DNA from: Verrucomicrobiales bacterium
Lineage (GTDB): Bacteria; Verrucomicrobiota; Verrucomicrobiia; Verrucomicrobiales; DEV007
Length of the DNA stretch: 64,000 nt
Reading direction: 5' to 3'
Assembly: GCA_016795505.1 (NCBI GenBank)
Contig: JAEUHH010000064.1
Coordinates: 62,001 to 126,000 of the forward strand
In this document: positions 9,219 to 16,911 of the stretch, one piece after another
Position numbering within the stretch: position 1 is the stretch's first letter
Layout of the letters: every line of letters begins with the position of its first letter
Notes under the pieces: model-generated
Told to the model about the DNA's origin: nothing
Databases searched by the model: none
Seen by the model: the letters and a program-made list of their open reading frames with translations, nothing else
Program-made: the position numbers and the translations under genes

Positions 9219-10529
9219 TCACAGCGCCTCGACTCGCATCAGCACGGGTTCCTCGCGCACGCAGGGCAGCTCGCGAAGGCGGGCGAGGGCGGTGCGGACG
9301 GTGCCGAACGTGGCGTAGTGGAGCATCAGCACGATGGCGGCGACTTCGTGGTCGAAGTCTTCGGGCTGGATCACGGACAGAATGCCGATGCCGTGGTCGC
9401 CGAGGACGCGGGCAATCTGAGCGAGCACGCCGGGCTCGTCCTGGGCTTCGATGCGGAGGTAATACTTCGATACGGACTCATCGACGGGCAGGGGTTTGCC
9501 ATAGAGACCGTGGGGGACGAATCCGGTGTGTCCCTCGCAGTTGTTCCGCCACAAGGCGGCATCGGCAAGGTCGCTGATGACGGAACTGGAGGTGGGATCC
9601 TGACCGGCGCCGGAACCGTAGAAGAGGGTCTCCCCGACCACGTCGCCGCGGATGAGGATGGCATTGTAAACGCCGTTGACCGACGCCAAAATGTGGGAAC
9701 GGGGAATGAGCGAGGGCTGGACTCGCACTTCGATGGCGCTGTCGGCGGGGTGCAGGCGGATGATGCCGAGCAATTTGACGATGTAGCCAAGCCGGCTGGC
9801 GAAATCGATGTCGCGCCGGGTGACGCGCTCGATGCCCTCGACATGGATCTCGTCGGTGGGCACCCAGCTGCCGTAGCTCAGCGAGGCGAGGATGATGGCT
9901 TTGTGGGCGGCGTCCCAACCGTTGACATCGAGCGTGGGATCGGCCTCGGCATACCCGAGCTGCTGGGCTTCGGCGAGGGCATCGCGGTAGTCGAGCCCGG
10001 CCTCGGTCATGCGGGTGAGGATGTAGTTGCAGGTGCCGTTGATGATGCCGGCGACGGACTGGATGTGATTGCCGACGAGGGATTCCTGGACGGTCTTGAT
10101 GATGGGAATGCCGCCGGCGACGGCCGCCTCGAAGTAAATGGGTGTCTTTTTGGCTTCGGCGACGGCGAACAATTCGCGCCCGCGCTCGGCGAGGAGCGCT
10201 TTGTTGCCGGTGACGACGGTTTTGCCGCGCTCGAGGGCACCTTTTACCAGATCGAAGGCCTGGACGGTGCCGCCGATGAGTTCGACGACGATTTCGATGG
10301 CCTCGTCTTCGAGCAGGTCCTCCAGCCGGGTGGAGACGAGGGCCTGGGGCGGGGCGATGTCGCGGACCTTGGCCGGGTCGCGCACGACGATGCGGCGGAT
10401 CTCGAGATCCCGCCCGATACGCTGACGGAGGAGATCGCGGTTCTTTTCCAGATTCTTGAACACGCCCGCCCCGACATTGCCGAAGCCGGCGAGCCCGATC
10501 TGCAGCGGTGGCTGGTGGGGTGTCGGCAT
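9219..10529 (-). CDS. hom: Homoserine dehydrogenase
   Basis: This enzyme reduces aspartate-semialdehyde to homoserine for threonine and methionine synthesis. It has 436 residues in the normal order. There is an N-terminal Rossmann nucleotide fold (IGLAGFGNVGAGV), the catalytic domain with AAVAGGIPIIK and the substrate loop GIINGTCNYILTRM, DPTLDVNGWDAAHKA, and a C-terminal ACT domain from about residue 355 (DEPGVLAQIARVLGDHGIGI). The ACT domain implies feedback control, typically by threonine. No aspartokinase domain is fused. ATG 10529 was chosen because upstream codons encode unrelated residues. It is divergent from moaD across 121 bases. Confidence 0.96.
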   Translation of the reverse strand: MPTPHQPPLQIGLAGFGNVGAGVFKNLEKNRDLLRQRIGRDLEIRRIVVRDPAKVRDIAPPQALVSTRLEDLLEDEAIEIVVELIGGTVQAFDLVKGALERGKTVVTGNKALLAERGRELFAVAEAKKTPIYFEAAVAGGIPIIKTVQESLVGNHIQSVAGIINGTCNYILTRMTEAGLDYRDALAEAQQLGYAEADPTLDVNGWDAAHKAIILASLSYGSWVPTDEIHVEGIERVTRRDIDFASRLGYIVKLLGIIRLHPADSAIEVRVQPSLIPRSHILASVNGVYNAILIRGDVVGETLFYGSGAGQDPTSSSVISDLADAALWRNNCEGHTGFVPHGLYGKPLPVDESVSKYYLRIEAQDEPGVLAQIARVLGDHGIGILSVIQPEDFDHEVAAIVLMLHYATFGTVRTALARLRELPCVREEPVLMRVEAL

Positions 10530-10650
10530 GGAGTGGGCGCTAGGTAAGCCGACTTTGCCCCCTGACGCAAGGAGAACGGGGCGTCGCCGCGCGTGGCCGG
10601 CACTTGCAGAGCGGGGAAATCGGGGCGACACACAGGGCCACCCGACAGCC

Positions 10651-10902
10651 ATGACCGTCCGCGTCCTCTACTTTTCCGTGCTCCAGGATCTCACCGGCAC
10701 AGCCGAGTGGGACGAAAAGCTGCCAACGGACCGCGAGTGGACTCTGGGCGACCTGCTGGAGCGCCTGTGGGAACGCACGCCGGCTTTGCGCGATTGGGAT
10801 GGCCGCCTGTTGCTGGCGGTGAATCAACGCTGGGCGGACCGAGAGCAGCCACTGGTGGACGGGGACGAGGTCGCCATCATGCCGCCGGTGCAGGGCGGGT
10901 GA
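10651..10902 (+). CDS. moaD: MoaD-like sulfur carrier protein
   Basis: This small ubiquitin-fold protein has 83 residues. It begins with a MoaD-like strand (VRVLYFSVLQDLTG) and ends in the GlyGly tail (PPVQGG) needed for adenylation and thiocarboxylate formation. DGDEVAIMPPVQGG at the end is characteristic of the small subunit of molybdopterin synthase. No moaE, moaA or moeB is next to it, so a ThiS-like role cannot be excluded. It is convergent with the oxidoreductase gene, with 8 bases between stops. Confidence 0.9.
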   Translation: MTVRVLYFSVLQDLTGTAEWDEKLPTDREWTLGDLLERLWERTPALRDWDGRLLLAVNQRWADREQPLVDGDEVAIMPPVQGG

Positions 10903-10910
10903 GGTTCAGG

Positions 10911-11852
10911 TCAGCCCGCGAGCACCTCGCTGAGCTTCACCTCGCGGCCGAGATCGAGGGAGCGCTTGCCGGCTTCGAGGGCGGCGATGACCTCGACTTC
11001 CTCCTCGATGGGCACGCGTTCCTTGCCGGTCTTGAGAAGGTCGAGGAAGGCCTCCAGCAGATAGGCATACAGGTTGGTCAGATCGGGCTGGACGCTGCGC
11101 CAGCCTTTTTCGCCGTAGAGATTGATCTGGTAGCCGCCGCGCATCCACTCCTTCTCGCCGACGATGAGCATCACGTCGCGCCCGCTTTCAAAGCGCAGCC
11201 GCACCAGATTCCGGCCCGGCTGGCCGACATTGAGGGCGCTCACGCACCCGCCGCCGAACACCCCGTAGATCATCGACAGGGCGTGGATGCCGTAGTAGAT
11301 CAGTTCATTACCGCAGGCGGTGGTGGCGAGATGGACGTTGCCGAGTTGGGGCAGTTCGTCGCGGAGTTTCACGATGTCCGGGACAAACCGGAGGCTGCTC
11401 GACGACATCAGTGGCGTGCCCGTTTCGCGGGAGAGACGGGCGATGGAGAGCGCCTCGCGGGCGGTCATGGCGAGCGGCTTGTCGCAAAAGACCGGCACGC
11501 CCTTCGACAGCGGGTGCGATGCGTACTTCCACTGGGCTCCGCTGCCATCGTCCACGATGAGCACGGCGTCCACGCCCTCGCTGGCGGCCTCGGCGGTGGT
11601 GGCGACTTCGTCGATTCCGCACGCGTCGGCGAGGCGCTTGGCCGACTCCAGATCGGGGTCCCAAACCTTCACCACCCGGGCGCCCTCTAGGCGTTTGCCC
11701 GATTTGACGAAGGTTCCCTGGAATGCCTTGGCCTTTTCCTCGTCCCAGCCATTGAAGGTGGTGGTAAAGGCGGTGCCGTGATTGGAGCCGGGGTTGCGGG
11801 GCGCGTCCATGTAGCCATAGGAAGCGGCGGAAATGAGGGAAAGTCGGAGCAT
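10911..11852 (-). CDS. Gfo/Idh/MocA family oxidoreductase
   Basis: This is a 313-residue NAD(P)-dependent dehydrogenase of the Gfo/Idh/MocA type. The N-terminal Rossmann half has VVKVWDPDLESAKRLAD and the diagnostic VFCDKPLAMT segment, in which the Lys is the family's catalytic residue. The C-terminal half holds the substrate-binding beta sheet. The usual GxGxxG start is modified here (ISAASYGYMDAP), which is common in subfamilies from this group. Substrate is unknown, typically a sugar or inositol derivative. ATG 11852 was chosen because the upstream open frame has no recognisable sequence. It appears monocistronic. Confidence 0.88.
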   Translation of the reverse strand: MLRLSLISAASYGYMDAPRNPGSNHGTAFTTTFNGWDEEKAKAFQGTFVKSGKRLEGARVVKVWDPDLESAKRLADACGIDEVATTAEAASEGVDAVLIVDDGSGAQWKYASHPLSKGVPVFCDKPLAMTAREALSIARLSRETGTPLMSSSSLRFVPDIVKLRDELPQLGNVHLATTACGNELIYYGIHALSMIYGVFGGGCVSALNVGQPGRNLVRLRFESGRDVMLIVGEKEWMRGGYQINLYGEKGWRSVQPDLTNLYAYLLEAFLDLLKTGKERVPIEEEVEVIAALEAGKRSLDLGREVKLSEVLAG

Positions 11853-12006
11853 GGTGGGTAGGGATTGCGGGGTTCTCGCTTGGGGAGTGGACCCTTGCAC
11901 CTTATCGCGATAGGCAAAGTCTGCCGTTCCGCGATGGCGCGGGAGGGCAATGGCGCGCCCTCTGCCGGACGGGGGGCTTCCTGGAGGGGCGGGAGCCGGC
12001 AATCGG

Positions 12007-12300
12007 CTACTTTGCCAGTGCCTTTAAACGCTGGGAGAGTGATATCCGCAAGACGCAGGGGTTCGCGGCCACATCCTGCAGTTGCTGTTCGGACAATCGA
12101 GCGGCGAAAACCGTTCGCCGGGTGTCGGCACGGACGCCGAGCTTTTCCAAGTCGGCCACCTGTTTTTCTGTAGGCGGGGAGCAGGTCCTCACGGTCACGT
12201 CCACCCCGGCTTCCGACATCGGAACGTCCTTGGCCACAGCTAGGGCCATCGTCAGCGGGATGTCGAATTTGGTCTCGGACATGGCGGAAAATAGGTCCAT
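12007..12300 (-). CDS. Small protein resembling a subtilisin propeptide / I9-type inhibitor
   Basis: This 97-residue protein is encoded immediately after the subtilisin gene. Its ATG lies one base past the subtilisin TGA (TGA-G-ATG), so translation is probably coupled. Residues about 30-95 align by eye with the subtilisin's own propeptide-like segment. Both have a VxVRT/VRVR strand, a charged helix, an AR-hydrophobic-S element (FAARLS versus TARVS), a VLRIS/VRRIS strand and a closing RLKAL/QLRPL. This suggests a separate inhibitor or folding helper for the protease. There is no signal peptide. Two other starts are possible: 12345, which overlaps the protease gene, and 12282. Confidence 0.7.
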   Translation of the reverse strand: MDLFSAMSETKFDIPLTMALAVAKDVPMSEAGVDVTVRTCSPPTEKQVADLEKLGVRADTRRTVFAARLSEQQLQDVAANPCVLRISLSQRLKALAK

Positions 12301-12301
12301 C

Positions 12302-14170
12302 TCACAACCGGAGCAAGCCGTATCCCCATCCCGGGTCGTGGACACCAGTCGCCGCAGCCGGAATGTGAGAATGGCTTTTCAGAAAATCCTTTGCCTCGTC
12401 GGGGGTCAATAGGGGCCTTTTCTCGAGCAGCAAGGCCATCACGCCAGCAACGAATGGCGACGCCATGCTGGTGCCGGCTTCGAGGACGTATCCCGTAGCG
12501 ATCCGATTGGACGGATTAAAACGGGCTGCCGACGATTCGCATGAGGCGATCATGGCTCCTGGTGCCGTCACGTCTGGTTTCGGTGCACCGTTTCTCAAGG
12601 GGCCAGGGCTGCTGAAGTCGGAGATATCGTTCTGGATCATCCCTACTTGGCGCTGTCTGCCGGAAAGATCCGTCCAGGTATTCCGGCTTGTATATGCAGC
12701 GACCGTGATCGCCTCACTCGAGGCTCCGGGGGACCCGATTAAATGAGAGTCGGTCGCCACTGATCCATCGAAACGCAGGGTTCGTCGGGAGGCATTGGGA
12801 TCGTGAAGCAACCAGACATGCACTGTGCCTGGCTTTCCCCGAGTCCGTCGAACTTCCAAAGTCCAGCGGCCTCCTTGCACCCGTCCGTCTCCGCCGACGA
12901 CCTCAACTCCAAATTGGTGGTCGCCAGTTCCGCCGAAACTGTCTGGAGTCGAAAGGGTGACGGTATCGGCACCCGATAGATGTCTCCGCGCCGGGGTTGA
13001 TCCGCCCATTAGCCCCTGCCAGGGCGTTTTCGTGCCTGCCGGTGAGATCAGGCGGATGTCGCAAGTGCCCGATCCGCTATACCAGCCATTCAACCAGAAC
13101 CATTCCAGTGGTTCTCCGCTGGAACGGGGCTCGACCGTCAGCGGGAAGCTTGCAGTCCTTGCTTCCGCCAGCGATTGCATGGCATGGATGCCATCACCCC
13201 TTTCGTTACCGGCTGCTGCCACTACCAGTCGACCGGGACCGCAAAGTTCGCTGATGCCGATCGACAAATCGTCATTCCCGTCATGTCCGTCGCCATGACC
13301 GCCAAGGCTGAGATTGACCACCGCAGGGCGGCCCAAGCTCTCGGCTTCTTCGAAAATCCACCGAACTCCTTCCAGAACGCTGCTGTTGTAGAAATCGGTT
13401 TTCACCACCAACAAATCGGCGTCCGGCGCGACTCCGCCAAATGGAGAACCCGATCCGGCGGCAATGCCGGCCACGTGAGTGCCATGACCATTTGAGTCCA
13501 CGCTCAGGTTATGTTGGCCGGATACAAGTACCTGCCCCCCGGTGGTGAAACCGGTGCCGGGTCCCGGCCCTTCGATGACTTGATCCCAAATCTTCAATAC
13601 TCTGCCCTGGAAGGCCGGGTGAGTGGCGTCGATACCGGAATCCACAATGCCGATGATGGTTCCGTTTCCTGTCGCAGATGTACCTGGAGCGTTGCGATAT
13701 GCCAGCACATTGGCCAGTGGCAACGCGATGTCCATCAACGGTCGCAGTTGGCGGGGCGCGGATATTCGACGGACAGCTTCCAGACTGGCCAATTCTCTGA
13801 CCCGATCCAATGATACTCGGGCGGTCCGAATGCTACCTCTGCCGCATAGCCCCTCAATTTGGGTGCCTTGGCGCACTCTCACGATGATTGGCACGGTTGA
13901 TTCGGGTCTGCCACCATGGGAGCGCCGCTCCGCGTCTGGCTTTCGGGCTTCGAAAGTGATGCCCAGTTTTGGGGAAAGGGAAGGCTCGTCTCTCTTCAAC
14001 TCCATGCGGGCCATCAACAAGCCCAAAGTTGCCGATACCTTCGTCTTGCCGGTGAGGGATGATGCCTTCTTTGGCTTTTCAACGATGGTGCTCTTACGGG
14101 TGGATTTCTTCGCTTTCGCTATGGGGCGGTCTGAAGCGAGCTTTTTGGGAGTGTTGGGCTTCCTGGGCAT
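12302..14170 (-). CDS. Subtilisin-like serine peptidase (S8), apparently intracellular
   Basis: This 622-residue S8 peptidase has an intact catalytic triad: D177 (GIVDSGIDATHP), H229 (NGHGTHVAGIAAG) and S568 (GTSMASPFVAGVMAL), plus the oxyanion Asn in AAAGNERG. Residues 1-45 are rich in Lys, Ser and Pro without a hydrophobic core, so no Sec signal is evident. Residues about 93-145 look like a propeptide ending in VRRISAPRQLRPL. A large insert of about 130 residues between the AAAGN and serine blocks looks like a beta-sandwich. The gene is less GC-rich than its neighbours and may have been acquired. ATG 14170 starts the basic tail; the upstream frame has no support. The partner small protein follows directly. 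Confidence 0.92.
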   Translation of the reverse strand: MPRKPNTPKKLASDRPIAKAKKSTRKSTIVEKPKKASSLTGKTKVSATLGLLMARMELKRDEPSLSPKLGITFEARKPDAERRSHGGRPESTVPIIVRVRQGTQIEGLCGRGSIRTARVSLDRVRELASLEAVRRISAPRQLRPLMDIALPLANVLAYRNAPGTSATGNGTIIGIVDSGIDATHPAFQGRVLKIWDQVIEGPGPGTGFTTGGQVLVSGQHNLSVDSNGHGTHVAGIAAGSGSPFGGVAPDADLLVVKTDFYNSSVLEGVRWIFEEAESLGRPAVVNLSLGGHGDGHDGNDDLSIGISELCGPGRLVVAAAGNERGDGIHAMQSLAEARTASFPLTVEPRSSGEPLEWFWLNGWYSGSGTCDIRLISPAGTKTPWQGLMGGSTPARRHLSGADTVTLSTPDSFGGTGDHQFGVEVVGGDGRVQGGRWTLEVRRTRGKPGTVHVWLLHDPNASRRTLRFDGSVATDSHLIGSPGASSEAITVAAYTSRNTWTDLSGRQRQVGMIQNDISDFSSPGPLRNGAPKPDVTAPGAMIASCESSAARFNPSNRIATGYVLEAGTSMASPFVAGVMALLLEKRPLLTPDEAKDFLKSHSHIPAAATGVHDPGWGYGLLRL

Positions 14171-14286
14171 GGTTTCGATCCTCCTACTGCCTGTTGGTTT
14201 CCCAAAGACTGAATATTCCAGCTGGAATTGCCAAGCAAATTCCTGCGAAAAGTCAGAGTTTTTTACTTGGGTGCTGAGCTGCCACG

Positions 14287-15612
14287 TCAAACCCCGCGCT
14301 CGCGGGAGGTCCGGAGGCTGACGAGATAGATCAGACCGCCGGCGGCGAGTGTCGCGAGACCCCAGGCGGACTCGACGGGTTTCTCCCGGATCTGGAAATA
14401 GAGCACATAGACGCTCGCCGCCGAGAAAATGAGTGGCGTCACTGGATAGCCCCACGCCCGGTAGGGACGCGGCGCCCGGGGCTGGCGCCAGCGCAGCCAG
14501 AAGACCGCCAGCACGGTGAGCAACGACGATAGCGTCAGCAGCGCCTGGACATACTGGATCAATTCCTGAAACTCCGATCGGGCCACCATGATCAGCACGA
14601 TGACCGCCTGGGCGAGGATGGCGATGGCCGGCACTCCATGGCGATTCCGCCTCGCCAGCCAGGAAAATATGCCGTAGTCCTCGCCGATGGTGGCCGAGAC
14701 CCGCGGACCCGCCCAGGTCATCGAACTGATCGTGGAAATCAGCCCGATGCTGATCAGCAGGCCCATCACCATCCCGCCGCGCTCGCCGTAGATTGCCGTC
14801 GCGGCGATGAAGCCGACCTCCGGCTTGCCCTGCATCGCTTTCATCGGCGTGGCGTGGAGGAAGGCCGCATTGAGCAACACATACAGGACTGTCACGATGG
14901 CCGTGCCGCCCAGCAGGGCGAGCGGCAGGGTGCGCTGCGGCTGGCGCAACTCACCAGCGATGTAGGCGGCCGCATTCCAGCCCGCGTAGGCATAGAGCAC
15001 ATAGACCAGCGAGATCGCGAAGGCGGGTTGGGCGATCAGTGCACCGTCGCCCTCGCGAGGCAGGAACGACACCGGCTGCGCCTGGCCGAGCCAGTAGGCC
15101 GACCCGATGAGCACCACGATCAGGGCGACTTTGAGCACGGTGAAGACCACCTGAAACCGGCCGATCCAGCTCAGGCTGCCCAGGTGGATCGCGGTCACCG
15201 CCACCACCACCGCGACGGAAAATACCCAGGCCGGCACGGCAAAAATCGCGTGCAGATAGGTGCCCAGCAGCACCGCATTGGCCGCCACTGGAGCGGCGAA
15301 GCCGACCACGATCGAGATCCAGCCCGACAGAAACCCCAGCGACGGGTGCCAGGCCTCGCGCAGCAGGTGGTATTCCCCGCCCGAGCGCGGCATCATCGCC
15401 GCCAGTTCCGCATAGCAGACGGCCCCGCAGAAGGACAGCAGCCCCCCGATGAGCCAGAGAAGAATGACCGGAAAGCCACTCGGGATATCCGCCACCTGAA
15501 AGCCGAGGCTGCCAAAGACGCCGGTGCCGACCATGTTGGCCACCACGACGGCGATGGCAACAGGGAGTGTGACCGTGCGGAGCGGGGCGGAAGCGGGTGG
15601 GGAGGCGGACAT
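14287..15612 (-). CDS. APC-superfamily amino acid permease
   Basis: This is a 441-residue polytopic inner-membrane transporter with about 12 predicted hydrophobic helices. The first helix has the APC signature VVVANMVGTGVFGSLGFQ, followed by LLWLIGGLLSFCGAVCYAELAAMMPRSGGEYHLLREAW. Helix 6 carries the family motif around YVLYAYAGWNAAAYIAGEL. It should exchange or import amino acids or polyamines; substrate specificity cannot be read. It is divergent from the lipoprotein gene across 87 bases. Confidence 0.93.
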   Translation of the reverse strand: MSASPPASAPLRTVTLPVAIAVVVANMVGTGVFGSLGFQVADIPSGFPVILLWLIGGLLSFCGAVCYAELAAMMPRSGGEYHLLREAWHPSLGFLSGWISIVVGFAAPVAANAVLLGTYLHAIFAVPAWVFSVAVVVAVTAIHLGSLSWIGRFQVVFTVLKVALIVVLIGSAYWLGQAQPVSFLPREGDGALIAQPAFAISLVYVLYAYAGWNAAAYIAGELRQPQRTLPLALLGGTAIVTVLYVLLNAAFLHATPMKAMQGKPEVGFIAATAIYGERGGMVMGLLISIGLISTISSMTWAGPRVSATIGEDYGIFSWLARRNRHGVPAIAILAQAVIVLIMVARSEFQELIQYVQALLTLSSLLTVLAVFWLRWRQPRAPRPYRAWGYPVTPLIFSAASVYVLYFQIREKPVESAWGLATLAAGGLIYLVSLRTSRERGV

Positions 15613-15699
15613 CGTGATTTTTTCAAATAAGCAAAGGACGGGCTTGCCGGCGAGGCAAGAATTGCTTAAGAAACACGAGATTTTTCACCTGCCACTCCG

Positions 15700-16836
15700 A
15701 TGAATCGCCTCCAACTGCTCCGACTCTGCCTTCTCTCGCTGATCTTCATGGGCTTGCCTGCGTGCACGCCAGTGCCGTCCGGCTCAGATGCCGGCGGAGA
15801 CTCCGAGGGCGCCCCGGTGGGCGGCTCGGGTGGGTTCACCCGCATCGATGAGACGGCGCGGTTTTTGGCCGGTCTCCCCGGCGGCGGTGACTCTCGCGTC
15901 AGGCAGTTACGGGCCACGGCGGAGTGGCAGGCGCATGCGGCGCGGATGGATCAGCAGTTCGGGGTGTTCGACCGCGGCTATCTGCCCAAAGTCCGTGCGT
16001 TTCGCGGTGAACTCGGTGGTTTGACCAGTCCCGGCGTGTTGTTCTATCCGTTCAGTGGACCGGATTACCTCTATGCGCGCGGCTTTTTCCCGGGCGCCGG
16101 GAGCTATGTGCTGGTGGGACAGGAAGGGGTCGATGCCCTGCCCGACCTCGCCTCACTGAGCGACGGGGAGATCCTCGCCGGGCTCGGTGGGCTGTCGCAT
16201 TCCCTGAAAAGTCTGACCGGGGCGAGCTATTTCATCACCAAGGACATGCGCGTGGACTTTGCCAGCACGCGGTTCCGCGGTGTGCTGCCCATCCTGCTCA
16301 CCATGATCGCCCGGAGCGGCCAGAGCATCTCGTCGGTCGATCCCGTGGGGCTCAGTCCGTCCGGGGGGCTGACCTCGCGGGCGGGCGGAGCCGGCTGCCC
16401 CGGCTGGCACATCGTGGCTGGCGGGAGGCACATCTATTACTTCCAGGAAGACCTGTCGAATGGCACCCTCGGCGGCGACAAGCGCCTGCTGAGCTTCGTC
16501 CGATCGAAAGGGGCGCCAGTCACCTTCGTCAAGAGCGCCAGCTACCTGATGCACTCGGATGGATTCTCCGTGATCCGGAATTTCGTCGTCAACGAGAGCC
16601 GCGGCATCCTGCAGGACTCCTCCGGGGTGCCCTACCGCATCCTCAATGCCAGCAACCTGAGTCTCTCCCTGTATGGCAACTACACCGGACCGCTCGACGT
16701 TTTCAGCGAGCGTCGGCAGGACGACCTGATCGCGGCCTACCGGGACCGGTCCCCGCATCCCGTGAAGCCCCTCGACTTTGGGGTCGGCTACTTGCGGAAT
16801 CCCGCGACTGCCTGTCTCATCGTGGCGCGGCGCTGA
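15700..16836 (+). CDS. Lipoprotein of unknown function
   Basis: This is a 378-residue protein with a lipoprotein signal (hydrophobic stretch then LPAC, lipidated Cys22), followed by a Gly/Ser-rich linker of about 20 residues. The mature domain contains FYPFSGPDYLYARGFFPGAGSYVLVGQE, followed by a segment of helices and a block with YLMHSDGFSVIRNFVVNES. I do not recognise an assigned function. It is likely membrane-anchored on the periplasmic side. The TGA stop is immediately followed by repeat locus B, and the next gene is convergent. Confidence 0.75.
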   Translation: MNRLQLLRLCLLSLIFMGLPACTPVPSGSDAGGDSEGAPVGGSGGFTRIDETARFLAGLPGGGDSRVRQLRATAEWQAHAARMDQQFGVFDRGYLPKVRAFRGELGGLTSPGVLFYPFSGPDYLYARGFFPGAGSYVLVGQEGVDALPDLASLSDGEILAGLGGLSHSLKSLTGASYFITKDMRVDFASTRFRGVLPILLTMIARSGQSISSVDPVGLSPSGGLTSRAGGAGCPGWHIVAGGRHIYYFQEDLSNGTLGGDKRLLSFVRSKGAPVTFVKSASYLMHSDGFSVIRNFVVNESRGILQDSSGVPYRILNASNLSLSLYGNYTGPLDVFSERRQDDLIAAYRDRSPHPVKPLDFGVGYLRNPATACLIVARR

Positions 16837-16888
16837 TTCCGATCAGACAGCGTTGGATCGGAGATGAGACCCTGTTTGATCGGATTCC
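16837..16888 (+). repeat. 22-nt lattice repeat, locus B (two units)
   Basis: Units lie at 16841-16862 (reverse-type core, ACAGCGTT) and 16863-16884 (forward core, ACCCTGTT). ATTCC-like ends flank both sides. The locus lies between the stop codons of two convergent genes and begins directly after the first stop. Confidence 0.88.
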
Positions 16889-16911
16889 GGGCGAGCCCGG
16901 ATTGTCAAAGA

